NCBI GenBank assembly: GCA_021847605.1
Contig: JAJZQN010000003.1
Span: 1 to 64,000, forward strand
Direction of reading: 5' to 3'
Length of the DNA: 64,000 nucleotides
Source of the DNA: Pseudomonadota bacterium
GTDB lineage: Bacteria > Pseudomonadota > Alphaproteobacteria > Sphingomonadales > Sphingomonadaceae
Within the stretch, counting starts at the first letter, position 1. Every line of letters starts with the position of its first letter. Shown here in pieces: positions 44,823 through 53,647 of this stretch. The notes beneath the pieces are model-generated. The model searched no databases, was not told the DNA's origin, and saw only the letters and a program-made list of their open reading frames with translations. Both the position numbers and the translations under genes were made by a program.

Positions 44823-45832
44823 CGCAGGGCGCGGGGATCGTCAGCCTTCAGGGCAGCGGCATAGCCGCGACGACCTGCGCCCATCTTTTGACCCTGGCGG
44901 GTTTTCGGGTCGCAACCGAAATGAACTACCGCCCGCCAGTGCCGACCATCGTGCTGAGCGATGCGGCACTGGCTTTGATCCGCGGCGTATTCGACCGGCC
45001 TGACCTGTTCGCCGATCTGCCTCGTCTGCGTCGCCGCGTGATCGCCTGGGGTGGCGCCCCTGTCTTGGTCGCCAATGGGGCAACGCTTGCATCGGAACAG
45101 GGCGTCCAGAACGCGCTTGGCAATTGCTCTGACCCCATATTGCCTGGCGCAGCTCTTCCCGATTTCACCATCCATGCCGCACCGCCCTTGCCGGACGGCG
45201 AACTCCATATTTTTGGGGAAAGAAACGCCATTGCCGCCCGCGTCAGGCTACGCGATCCGGCCTGTGTGGAGGAGGGCAGGGTAGAGGCCGTAGAACAGGG
45301 CTGGCTCTTCCTCGTTCCTGCCGATCCGGGGCATGGCTGGCTGCTCGGCGTCGGCGGATCGCTGGATGACCTGCTCGCGCAGAGCAGTCTGATCGCTCCC
45401 GCCGTCGATGCGCTTGGCGCGACCTCGGTCCCTTTCATGGCGGCGCCCCGCCTCCATTTGCCTCTTTGCGGCGATGACTGGCTTGCCTGCGGTACCGCGG
45501 CGCTCGGCTTCGATCCCATTTGCGGCGACGGCACCGCCCAGTCGGTGCGCGAAGCGATCCTCGCCTGCGCCGTCATCACCGCTGTTGCGGAGGGTGGCGA
45601 CCGGGACGAACTGCTCCTCCATTATCGCTCCATGCTGATCGCGGCCATGCGCCGCCATCTGCTCCTTTGCGCGCAATTCTATGCGACCGGCGGGCAGGGG
45701 GATTGGTGGCGTGCCCAGCATGCGGCGTTGATGGACGGTCATCGCTGGTGTACCGCGCTGCTCGCCCACATGCCCGAACCCCGCTATCTTCTGGACGGCT
45801 TCCGCCTGATCCCCCGCCGGAACGCGGCATGA
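44819..45832 (+). CDS. qhpG: FAD-dependent oxygenase-like maturase QhpG
   Basis: 337 aa from a GTG that overlaps the qhpB stop. The N-terminal Rossmann glycines appear in LQGSGIAATTCAHLL, and a later GDD-like segment (LPLCGDDWLACGTAALGFDPICGDGTAQ) fits the second FAD-binding motif of flavoprotein monooxygenases. QhpG is thought to oxidise the active-site Trp of the gamma subunit during CTQ formation. Its place among qhp genes agrees with this. Overlaps qhpF by four bases. Confidence 0.88.
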   Translation: MTQGAGIVSLQGSGIAATTCAHLLTLAGFRVATEMNYRPPVPTIVLSDAALALIRGVFDRPDLFADLPRLRRRVIAWGGAPVLVANGATLASEQGVQNALGNCSDPILPGAALPDFTIHAAPPLPDGELHIFGERNAIAARVRLRDPACVEEGRVEAVEQGWLFLVPADPGHGWLLGVGGSLDDLLAQSSLIAPAVDALGATSVPFMAAPRLHLPLCGDDWLACGTAALGFDPICGDGTAQSVREAILACAVITAVAEGGDRDELLLHYRSMLIAAMRRHLLLCAQFYATGGQGDWWRAQHAALMDGHRWCTALLAHMPEPRYLLDGFRLIPRRNAA

Positions 45833-47538
45833 GCCGCCACCCTGTCCCCGGCGCACCCGTCGCCGACTGGAACGCCTATCGCCGGCTGCTTCCCTTCCTT
45901 CGCCCCTATCGCGGCGCATTGTTCACGGTCCTGTGCATCAGCCTGCTCTCGACTGCGCTGGGCCTCGCCCAACCCTATCTGTCGAAACTGATGATCGATC
46001 AGGCGTTGCTCCGGCGCGACATGGGCGCGCTGCTGCGGATTGCGGGCATCATGGTGGCGCTGACGATTGCGGGTTTCGGCGTCAACATCCTCGCCAGCTA
46101 CCGCTATGTCTCTTTATCGGCGGCGATGCTCTATGATATTCGTGCCGCGTTGCTGCGTCACCTCCAGACGCTGTCGCCACGCTTCTACGGCAGCTTCCGT
46201 CTGGGCGACCTCATATCCCGCATGAACAGCGACGTCAGCGATGTGCAGCGCATCGCATCGGACAGCCTGCTTTCGGTCATCAGCAACCTTCTTTTCTTCG
46301 TCGGCTGCGTCGCCATGATGCTCTGGCTCGACTGGCGGCTGTTTCTCGTCAGCGTCATCCTCGTCCCCGCCAGCCTCGCGACCTTCCGCTATTATCAGCG
46401 CCGCCTGACCGACCTCACCCGGTCCATGCGTGAAAAGGGCGCCGACCTTGGCAGTTTCCTCGTCGATACGGTGATGGGCATGCGCGTCGTCGCTTCCCTG
46501 CGCGCCGGGGAGCATGAAATCGCCCGCTTTAATCAGCGCAACGACGCCTTTGTCAGCACCATGTTACGGATGCAGGTCGCATCCTTCATGACCGGCGCGT
46601 TGCCCGGTGCGCTCATGACCGTCGCGACATCCGCCGTCATCCTCTACGGCGGCTGGCGCATCATAGATGGCAGCATGAGCATCGGCACGCTCGTCGCCTT
46701 CATGACCTATCATATGCGCCTGCTGTCCCCCATTCAGACGCTGATGGGCCTGACGTCGGGATTGGCCTCTGCCCGCGTGTCGCTCGGCCGTATCTTCGAA
46801 CTGTTCGATGCCAAACCCGATGTGACAGAACGGCCCGATGCCGTGCCGCTTTCTCAGGCGGGGGAAATCCGGTTCGATCATGTCGCCATGGGTTATGATC
46901 GTGGCACTGTCCTCCACGACATCGACCTGACGATCCCCGCGGGCAGCCTGTGCGCGATTTTGGGCAGCAGCGGCGCGGGCAAGTCCACCATGGCCGACCT
47001 GATGGTCCGCTATCTCGACCCGATTGCCGGGCAGGTGCTGGTGAACGGACGCGACATACGCGACTATCGCCTGGACGATCTGCGGCGCGAAATCATCCTC
47101 GTCGATCAGTCGCCCTATCTCTTCAACGATACGATCGCCGCCAATATCGGTTTTGCGTTGCCCGACGTGACACAGGTTCAGATTGAGGCCGCCGCCCACG
47201 CCGCTGGCCTCGATGCCTTCATAGCCCGGTTGCCTGCGGGCTATGATACGCCCGCCGGCGAAAGAGGCATGGCTCTGTCGGCGGGGGAGCGGCAGCGTAT
47301 CGTGCTGGCACGTGCATTGCTGCGTCAGCCCGGAATATTGATTCTCGACGAGCCGACATCAGCTTTAGACGAGGAAACAGAACAACTTGTCGCCGGTCGT
47401 CTGCGAGCGGCCTTGCCATCGGCTACAATAATCGTCATCACGCACAAACCGGCGTTGGCCCAGTTGGCCGACCATGTCGTGAGGGTCGAAAACGGCCACG
47501 TGACAATGCAGCAGAATCGGGAGGAACTACATGCCTGA
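45829..47538 (+). CDS. qhpF: ABC exporter for the gamma subunit, QhpF
   Basis: 569 aa. Six helices in the N-terminal half (type I exporter fold) are followed by a nucleotide-binding domain with Walker A GSSGAGKST, the signature LSAGERQ, and Walker B ILILDEPT with the switch His in ITHKP. The start at 45829 overlaps qhpG by four bases; an ORF starting earlier at 45520 is an artefact. It is thought to export the modified gamma subunit to the periplasm. Half-transporter, so it should act as a dimer. Confidence 0.93.
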   Translation: MSRHPVPGAPVADWNAYRRLLPFLRPYRGALFTVLCISLLSTALGLAQPYLSKLMIDQALLRRDMGALLRIAGIMVALTIAGFGVNILASYRYVSLSAAMLYDIRAALLRHLQTLSPRFYGSFRLGDLISRMNSDVSDVQRIASDSLLSVISNLLFFVGCVAMMLWLDWRLFLVSVILVPASLATFRYYQRRLTDLTRSMREKGADLGSFLVDTVMGMRVVASLRAGEHEIARFNQRNDAFVSTMLRMQVASFMTGALPGALMTVATSAVILYGGWRIIDGSMSIGTLVAFMTYHMRLLSPIQTLMGLTSGLASARVSLGRIFELFDAKPDVTERPDAVPLSQAGEIRFDHVAMGYDRGTVLHDIDLTIPAGSLCAILGSSGAGKSTMADLMVRYLDPIAGQVLVNGRDIRDYRLDDLRREIILVDQSPYLFNDTIAANIGFALPDVTQVQIEAAAHAAGLDAFIARLPAGYDTPAGERGMALSAGERQRIVLARALLRQPGILILDEPTSALDEETEQLVAGRLRAALPSATIIVITHKPALAQLADHVVRVENGHVTMQQNREELHA

Positions 47539-48307
47539 CCCGGTTCGTGTGGCCGTCGTCGACAGCGGTGTGCATATGGCGCACCCTCATATTGATCCCA
47601 GTCGGCTTCTGCCCGGCTTTGCCGTTGGCAAGGATGGCAGCGTCTTCGATGGGGATGACGCGATTCTGGACAGGTTGGGGCATGGCACGGCCGTCACTGC
47701 TGCGATCCAGGATCAGGCGCCCGATGTTCTCTGCTTGCCTGTTCGTGTGTTCCATGACGCATTGAGTACCAATGCCCGCGCCCTGATCATCGCGATCGAC
47801 CGGGCCGTGGAGGCTGGCGTCGACATCATCAACCTCAGCCTCGGCACCACAAACCCCGCGCATCGCCACCTGTTCGAAGTTGCAGCAGAGCGAGCGCTGG
47901 CAGTCGGAACGTTGATCGTTTCGGCGTGGGAAAATCAGGAAACAGCTTGTTATCCCGGTCGATTGCCGCAGGTGCTGGGGGTGGTGCCAGATCCTCACAT
48001 GCCGCGTGAGCAATTCGCTCTGAGAGAAAATGGCCAGCCCGGTCCATTTTTCGCGTCTCCTTTCCCCCGGTCGATTGCCGGGGTGCCGCAACAGCATAAT
48101 CTCTATGGCGTCAGCTTTGCGGTCGCCAATATGGCCGGCATTGCCGCCAATAGTTGCGCTCGCATCCCTTCGGAAGTCCGTGGCCGGGCGCGTCCCGAAA
48201 CCTTGCGTGCCTTGCTGGAACTGGCTGCGACAGAGCCGTCGATCCCGGCTCCACTGGATGCCATGCCTCTTTCCAGCCTTTCTGCCACAAGCTTCAGCAG
48301 CAACTGA
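47531..48307 (+). CDS. qhpE: Subtilisin-like leader peptidase QhpE
   Basis: 258 aa, no signal peptide, so it is cytosolic. The catalytic triad is D11 (VAVVDSGVH), H51 (GHGT) and S195 (GVSFA), with the oxyanion Asn near N135 in SAWENQ. It is thought to cleave the gamma-subunit leader after crosslinking. The start lies within the last eight bases of qhpF, so the two are coupled. It ends three bases before the convergent hupE copy 2. No typical QhpR activator gene follows. Confidence 0.93.
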   Translation: MPDPVRVAVVDSGVHMAHPHIDPSRLLPGFAVGKDGSVFDGDDAILDRLGHGTAVTAAIQDQAPDVLCLPVRVFHDALSTNARALIIAIDRAVEAGVDIINLSLGTTNPAHRHLFEVAAERALAVGTLIVSAWENQETACYPGRLPQVLGVVPDPHMPREQFALRENGQPGPFFASPFPRSIAGVPQQHNLYGVSFAVANMAGIAANSCARIPSEVRGRARPETLRALLELAATEPSIPAPLDAMPLSSLSATSFSSN

Positions 48308-48310
48308 CGG

Positions 48311-49306
48311 TCAGGCGACGCCGAAACCGGCGATGCGATCGATCATCCAGAAACAGCCAATCGCCCCGACGGCGTAAAGTGCGGCTGCGCGGCTTGGTCG
48401 CGCCAGCCTGACCATGGTCAGCCCGGCCATGATAGCCGTGATGCCGCCGACGAAAATCAGCTGACCCGTTTCGACGCCAATATTGAAAAAGATGAGCGAG
48501 GCGAGCTTTTCGCCGGGCTGGACGCCCAATTCCCCCAATGCGGTTGCAAAGCCCAGCCCATGGAGCAGGCCGAACGAAGCGACGACGATGATCTGCCTGC
48601 GAAAGGCGGATGCCGGCCCCTGCATGCCGACCAGCAAGGCCTCACGCGCCATGAAGGCGATGGACAGGGCGATGGCGGCTTCGACGGGCGGCACAGGCAC
48701 ATGCACCAGTTCGTAAAAGGCCAGTGCAAGGGACGCGGAATGCCCCAGCGTGAAAGCGCTGATCAGCCACAGCAGCGCACGGCCCCGCGCCAGAAGCGTC
48801 AGGCACAGAACGAAGGCCAGATGGTCCCAGCCCAGCCAGATATGCCAGATGCCTTGCTCCGTGAATTCGCGCGCTGTTTGCGACAGAGGGCGTTGGGTCG
48901 CTGCGGTTTCGCCGACCGGCACTATGATCCCCATGGCGTCGCCGGTCAGGCTGCGATCGACCTGCACGCCTTGAACATTGGTGACGAAGCGCGCGCCATC
49001 CGCTTTCCATGGCGTCCGGATTACATCCTCGGCCGTAAATCCGCGATCGCATGTGATTTCATACGCATATTGCGCTCTGCCATTGCTGGACTGGCGCGAC
49101 ATGCTCGTTTGTCGGCACCCCGCTGGCCAGGTTGGTGACGTGGGTTGAGCGACAGCTTCCGGCACCGCAGCGGTAAATTCATAACTATTGGGTTCTTCGT
49201 TCCGCGTCAGCGCGAAATCGGCCGACAGGAATATGTCCGCATGGGCCACGCCGGGCAGCCATGCCGCCAATGCTAACAAAACCAGCCACAGCCTATTCCG
49301 CCACAT
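48311..49306 (-). CDS. HupE/UreJ family membrane protein, copy 2
   Basis: 331 aa. Same plan as copy 1: signal peptide (LWLVLLALAAWLPGVAHA), a periplasmic region with conserved EITCDRGFTAED, then helices with GWDHLAFVLCL, FTLGHSASLALAF, PVEAAIALSIAFMARE and SFGLLHGLGFA. The start overlaps the parvulin stop by 14 bases, so both are translated as a unit. Homology to copy 1 suggests duplication of the gene pair. Confidence 0.82.
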   Translation of the reverse strand: MWRNRLWLVLLALAAWLPGVAHADIFLSADFALTRNEEPNSYEFTAAVPEAVAQPTSPTWPAGCRQTSMSRQSSNGRAQYAYEITCDRGFTAEDVIRTPWKADGARFVTNVQGVQVDRSLTGDAMGIIVPVGETAATQRPLSQTAREFTEQGIWHIWLGWDHLAFVLCLTLLARGRALLWLISAFTLGHSASLALAFYELVHVPVPPVEAAIALSIAFMAREALLVGMQGPASAFRRQIIVVASFGLLHGLGFATALGELGVQPGEKLASLIFFNIGVETGQLIFVGGITAIMAGLTMVRLARPSRAAALYAVGAIGCFWMIDRIAGFGVA

Positions 49307-50165
49307 CGAACTTGTCTTTCAGGCCGGTCAGAACCTTGTCGATCGCCGCCTCGCCATGCGCGTTCATATAATCCTGACGCACCTGATCCCGAATCCGGGG
49401 GAAGGGGATCATGGCTTGCGGCATACGCTCGCTGCGTCGCACGAAATGCCATCCGCGCGCTGAACGGATCGGGCCGATCCAGCGTCCATCGGGGGCATTG
49501 CTTACGGCCTCGACAAAGGGCTGACCGAAAATACCCCGTACCATTGAATCACCATAGCGGGGGAAGTCGTTACCCAGCCAGAAATCATCCCCCTTGATCG
49601 ACTCGCCATTGTTGAGTCTCGTCAGCAGCAGGGCAGGATTGGCCGGTTCTTCCTGCCAGAAAAGCTGCGTAAAGCTGCTGCGTGGTTCGGCGCGATACAT
49701 GTCGGGATGACTGGCGTAATAATCGATCAGTTGCTCTTCACCCGGTTCGGGCGGGGCGCCGGCGATCAGGTAACGGACCTTGTCCACCAGCCGCTTTCGC
49801 GTCTCGCCATCGGTCAGGTGCATGTTGCGCGCTATCGCCTCGCGGAACAGCAATTCTTCCGTAATATAATCCTTCTTCATCTTTGCCCGGTCGGCCGTCG
49901 TGGGCTTGCGCCCGGTCAGCGTTTCGAAATCGGCAACGGCTGCCGCCTCGATCTCGGGCGTGAAGATCAGTGGCGGCGTCTCCATCCGCTGCACGATCTG
50001 ATAACCGGCGAACAGGCCGATCCCGGCCAGCAGAAAAGCAAAGAGCGGATCGCGCACCATGCGTCCGATCAGCGCCTTGCGCCTGCCAACAGATGGCCCG
50101 CTGATACGCTCACCGACGCTCGCTGCCCCGGCCTCTGCTTCCATGGTTTTTGCCCTGTTCGTCAC
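49293..50165 (-). CDS. Membrane-anchored parvulin-like peptidyl-prolyl isomerase, copy 2
   Basis: 290 aa from a GTG at 50165; an ATG at 50144 is an alternative. It has one helix (DPLFAFLLAGIGLFAGYQIV), a SurA-like helical part (DYITEELLFREAIARNMHLTDGE) and a parvulin core (WIGPIRSARGWHFVRRSERMP). Homologous to copy 1 across the whole length. Its promoter region holds the TCATTTGACGTAGG site. It may assist folding of an exported metallo- or quinoprotein (inference). Confidence 0.82.
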   Translation of the reverse strand: MTNRAKTMEAEAGAASVGERISGPSVGRRKALIGRMVRDPLFAFLLAGIGLFAGYQIVQRMETPPLIFTPEIEAAAVADFETLTGRKPTTADRAKMKKDYITEELLFREAIARNMHLTDGETRKRLVDKVRYLIAGAPPEPGEEQLIDYYASHPDMYRAEPRSSFTQLFWQEEPANPALLLTRLNNGESIKGDDFWLGNDFPRYGDSMVRGIFGQPFVEAVSNAPDGRWIGPIRSARGWHFVRRSERMPQAMIPFPRIRDQVRQDYMNAHGEAAIDKVLTGLKDKFDVAE

Positions 50166-50198
50166 GGACCGGATTTACGGCCAAGCCCGGCGCGCAAG

Positions 50199-50212
50199 CC
50201 TACGTCAAATGA
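50199..50212 (-). promoter_or_regulatory. Candidate regulatory motif TCATTTGACGTAGG (reverse strand)
   Basis: CCTACGTCAAATGA on the plus strand, identical over 14 bases to the site at 29311. It lies 33 bases before the parvulin copy 2 start and 94 bases before urtA, in a divergent region. Confidence 0.78.
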
Positions 50213-50306
50213 CGCATACGGTGGGATGGCGGCATTCCATAGCCTTTAGGACATCCAGATTGCCGCAGCGCCACGTCCGGCCTGCCACGGGGGAGACTTT
50301 CAAACC

Positions 50307-51521
50307 ATGATCCGTTCCAGGCTGCTCCTGCTTGCCACTACTGCCGGCGCGCTCGCCCTGACTGCCTGTTCGGGTGGTGGCGGCAATGCCAGTGCGCCGT
50401 CCGGCGACAGCGTGTCCGTCGGCGTTCTCCAGTCGTTGACCGGCACCATGGCGATCAGCGAGATCACCGTGAAAAATGCCGAGATGCTGGCGATCGAGGA
50501 AATCAACGCAGCCGGCGGAGTCATGGGTAAGAAGATCAACGCGCTGGTCGAGGATGGCGCATCCGATCCGTCCACCTTCGCGCAAAAGGCGTCGAAGCTG
50601 ATCGAAAGCGACGGCGTCTCCACCGTCTTCGGCGGCTGGACCTCCGCCAGCCGCAAGGCGATGCTGCCGGTGTTTGAGCGGACCAAGAACCTGCTCTGGT
50701 ATCCTGTCCAGTTCGAGGGCAATGAATGCTCGCCCAACATCATGTATTCCGGCGCTCAGCCCAACCAGCAGGCGCTTCCCGCGCTCGAATGGGCCGTGAG
50801 CCAGGGCTATAAGAGCTATTTCCTGGTCGGCTCCGATTATGTTTATCCCCGCACCGCCAACCTGATCCTGAAAAAGCATATCGAAAAGGACGGTATGAAG
50901 GTGCTGGGCGAAGCCTATGTGCCGCTGGGCGGCACCGACTTCTCGGGCGTCATCGCCAAGATCGCGCAGGCCAAGCCCGCCATCATCATCAACACGCTGA
51001 ACGGCGACAGCAATGTCGCCTTCTTCAAACAGCTTCAGGCCGCCGGCATCAGCACAAAGACGATGCCTGTCATGTCCTTCTCCATCGGCGAACAGGAAGC
51101 CAAGGCGATGGGCGCTGCGCTGGTCGAGGGCAGCTTTGCCGCATGGAATTATTTCCAGAGCCTGCCCGGCGACGCGAACGCGAAGTTCATCGCCGCCTAT
51201 CAGGCCAAGTTCGGCAAGGATGCCGCCATCACCGATCCGATGGTCCATGGTTATCTTGATGTCTATGCCTGGAAGGCTGCCGTCGAAAAGGCCAAGAGCT
51301 TCGATCCCGACGCGGTACGCAAGGCGGCTGCCACGCTCGGCGGCTTTGACACGCCGATGGGCAAGGTCAGCTTCGCCGCGAACCAGAGCCTGACCCAGAA
51401 AGCCTATATCGGCAAGCTGAAGGGCGACGGCCAGTTCGAGATCATCGCCGACAGCGGCAAGGATCTGGCGCCCGAACCCTATGACGCGCTCGCCTTCCCC
51501 GGCAAGAGCTGCAAGCTCTGA
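50307..51521 (+). CDS. urtA: Urea ABC transporter substrate-binding lipoprotein UrtA
   Basis: 404 aa. Lipoprotein signal peptide with a lipobox (LALTAC, Cys near residue 21). The body matches UrtA more than amino acid binding proteins: ECSPNIMYSGAQPNQQALPALEWA, FFLVGSDYVYPRTANLI-type segments and the conserved EAYVPLG-TDFS region. Binds urea or short amides in the periplasm. It is the first gene of urtABCDE and is 206 bases from urtB, with a palindromic repeat between. Confidence 0.93.
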   Translation: MIRSRLLLLATTAGALALTACSGGGGNASAPSGDSVSVGVLQSLTGTMAISEITVKNAEMLAIEEINAAGGVMGKKINALVEDGASDPSTFAQKASKLIESDGVSTVFGGWTSASRKAMLPVFERTKNLLWYPVQFEGNECSPNIMYSGAQPNQQALPALEWAVSQGYKSYFLVGSDYVYPRTANLILKKHIEKDGMKVLGEAYVPLGGTDFSGVIAKIAQAKPAIIINTLNGDSNVAFFKQLQAAGISTKTMPVMSFSIGEQEAKAMGAALVEGSFAAWNYFQSLPGDANAKFIAAYQAKFGKDAAITDPMVHGYLDVYAWKAAVEKAKSFDPDAVRKAAATLGGFDTPMGKVSFAANQSLTQKAYIGKLKGDGQFEIIADSGKDLAPEPYDALAFPGKSCKL

Positions 51522-51588
51522 GGGGTTGTGGGGTGAGCAATCCCATCTCCTTTTATGGCATGGTGGATGCCCGACCTGTAAAAACATC

Positions 51589-51675
51589 GTCATTCCCGCG
51601 AAGGCGGGAATCCATCCCCCAACCCTGCGGTGGTGGATATGGCCGGAGATGGATCCCCGCCTTCGCGGGGATGAC
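51589..51675. repeat. Palindromic intergenic repeat between urtA and urtB
   Basis: Two hairpins: GTCATTCCCGCGAAGGCGGGAA near 51589-51610 and GGATCCCCGCCTTCGCGGGGATGAC near 51651-51675, which also pair with each other. Dispersed sphingomonad repeat type. It may lower expression of urtB-E relative to urtA, which encodes the binding protein needed in excess. Confidence 0.7.
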
Positions 51676-51726
51676 TCGGGGTGATGTGGCGCCCAAGATT
51701 CTTCGGCGACCAGGAAACGCAACATA

Positions 51727-52614
51727 ATGGACGCTCTTTTCCTCAATCAGCTTTTCAACGGCGCATCGCTGGCCTCGCTTTATCTGCTGGCGGCGCTGGG
51801 CCTTGCGCTGTCTTTCGGCCTGATGCGGGTCATCAACATGGCCCATGGCGAAATGCTGATGCTGGGCGGTTATCTCGCCTGGATGACCCTGCTGGTCGTG
51901 CCGGGGGCAGCGGGCATCATTCTCGCCATTCCGGTCGCCTTTGTGGGGGCAGCGGCGATGGGCGGCCTCATTCAGTCCACCCTGATCCGTCGCCTGTCTG
52001 CCCGTCCGCTCGACACATTGCTGGCGACCTGGGGCGTCAGCCTGATCCTGCAACAGGCGGCACGTGACCTGTTCGGCGCGATCGGGGTCGAAGTGCGCGC
52101 GCCCGAATGGCTGGCGGGCAGCTTCACGCTGGCCGGCGTCACCCTGCCGTCCGCCCGCCTGTTCATCATCGCCATTGCCGCTCTGGTGCTGGGTGCGCTG
52201 GCCCTGCTGCTGCTCAAATCGCGCATCGGCCTGCTCGTCCGCGCCGTCAATCAGGACCGGATGATGGCGTCGGCCAGCGGTATTGATGTGAAGCTGGTCG
52301 ACTTTGCCGTCTTCTGCCTCGGTTCGGGCATTGCGGGCCTTGCCGGCGTGATGCTGGCGCTGCTCGGCCCCGTCACGCCCAGCGTCGGCCAAAGCTATAT
52401 CATACCCGCCTTCCTCGTCGTCGTCATGGGCGGCCTTGGCAGCATCGTTGGGACGACCGCCTCGGCGATCATCCTCGGCCTGTTCGCGGCTTTAGCGCAA
52501 ATCTTCGTCGATGTGAGCGTGGCGCAGATGCTGCTGCTCGTCTTCGTCATCCTGTTCATCCAGGTCCGCCCGCAGGGTGTGATCGCCGTCAAGAGCCGTC
52601 AGCTCGATGCCTGA
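51727..52614 (+). CDS. urtB: Urea ABC transporter permease UrtB
   Basis: 295 aa, multiple helices of the LivH type (NQLFNGASLASLYLLAALGLALSFGLMRVINMAHGEMLMLGGY). The conserved G-GI-GLAGV motif and the NQDRMMASASGID segment follow. Forms the membrane channel with UrtC. The start overlaps nothing; the stop overlaps urtC by eight bases. Shorter than UrtB proteins that carry a long N-terminal domain. Confidence 0.93.
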   Translation: MDALFLNQLFNGASLASLYLLAALGLALSFGLMRVINMAHGEMLMLGGYLAWMTLLVVPGAAGIILAIPVAFVGAAAMGGLIQSTLIRRLSARPLDTLLATWGVSLILQQAARDLFGAIGVEVRAPEWLAGSFTLAGVTLPSARLFIIAIAALVLGALALLLLKSRIGLLVRAVNQDRMMASASGIDVKLVDFAVFCLGSGIAGLAGVMLALLGPVTPSVGQSYIIPAFLVVVMGGLGSIVGTTASAIILGLFAALAQIFVDVSVAQMLLLVFVILFIQVRPQGVIAVKSRQLDA

Positions 52615-53647
52615 TCTGTCCATCCTCTCCGCTCGTCTGGACCCGGTAAAGCCGGTCCTGCCATGGCTGTTGCTGGCGCTCGGCATCGCCGCGCCCTTTG
52701 CCCTGTCGGCCTATGACCTCAACCTGCTGGCACGCTTCATGGCCATGGGCATCGTCGCGCTCGGCATCGTCCTCATCTGGGGCCATGGCGGCATATTGAG
52801 CCTGGGGCAGGGCGTGTTCTTTGGCCTCGGCGGCTACGCCATCGCCATGCACATGAAGGTGGCGGACCTGCCCGCCGGTGAAATCCCCGACTTCATGTTG
52901 TGGAGCGGTCGGGAAAGCCTGCCGCTCTGGTGGACGCCCTTTGCCAGCCCGATCTTCACCATCCTCGCGATCCTTCTGGTTCCCGCTTTGCTGGGCGCGC
53001 TCTTTTCCTGGGCCGTGTTCCATCGTCGGGTCGGCGGCACCTATTTCGCTCTGATCACACAGGCGATGGCGCTGGCTTTCGCCACGCTCATCATCTCGCG
53101 GCAGGATGTGACCGGCGGCTTCAACGGCCTCACCGATTTCTACTCTGTCTTCGGCTTTGGCCTCTCCAGCCCCGGCGTGCCGACGGGCCTTTACTGGGTG
53201 ACTCTGGCGCTGCTGTGCGTTGGTTTCATCGGGCTGCGCTGGCTGCTGGCGTCGCGCTTCGGCATGTTGCTGCGCGCCGCGCGAGATGGCGAAAACCGCG
53301 TGCGTTTCCTTGGCTACAGCCCCACGCCGTTCAAGGTCGTCGCCTTTGCCATTGCGGCGATGCTGGCCGGGGTCGGCGGCGCGCTGTTCACCCTGCATGC
53401 CGGGGTCGTGTCTCCCGCCCTGATCGGCGTCGTCCCCTCGATCGAGATGGTGGTGTGGGTCGCGATTGGTGGCCGGTACAGCCTTGCCGGTGCCGTCGTC
53501 GGCGCGTTGCTGGTCAATCTGGCACGCGATGCGGTGTCGAGCGCCTTCCCCGAACTCTGGCTCTATCTGATGGGGGCACTGTTCATCTTTGTCGTCACCC
53601 TCCTGCCGCGTGGCCTTGCGGGTCTGTTCAAGGGGAAGGGCGCATGA
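52607..53647 (+). CDS. urtC: Urea ABC transporter permease UrtC
   Basis: 346 aa, LivM-like permease with eight or more helices. Conserved GHGGILSLGQGVFFGLGGYA at residue about 63, then RVGGTYFALITQAMALAF, and GGRYSLAGAVVGALLV near the end. Overlaps urtD by four bases (ATGA). Confidence 0.93.
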   Translation: MPDLSILSARLDPVKPVLPWLLLALGIAAPFALSAYDLNLLARFMAMGIVALGIVLIWGHGGILSLGQGVFFGLGGYAIAMHMKVADLPAGEIPDFMLWSGRESLPLWWTPFASPIFTILAILLVPALLGALFSWAVFHRRVGGTYFALITQAMALAFATLIISRQDVTGGFNGLTDFYSVFGFGLSSPGVPTGLYWVTLALLCVGFIGLRWLLASRFGMLLRAARDGENRVRFLGYSPTPFKVVAFAIAAMLAGVGGALFTLHAGVVSPALIGVVPSIEMVVWVAIGGRYSLAGAVVGALLVNLARDAVSSAFPELWLYLMGALFIFVVTLLPRGLAGLFKGKGA

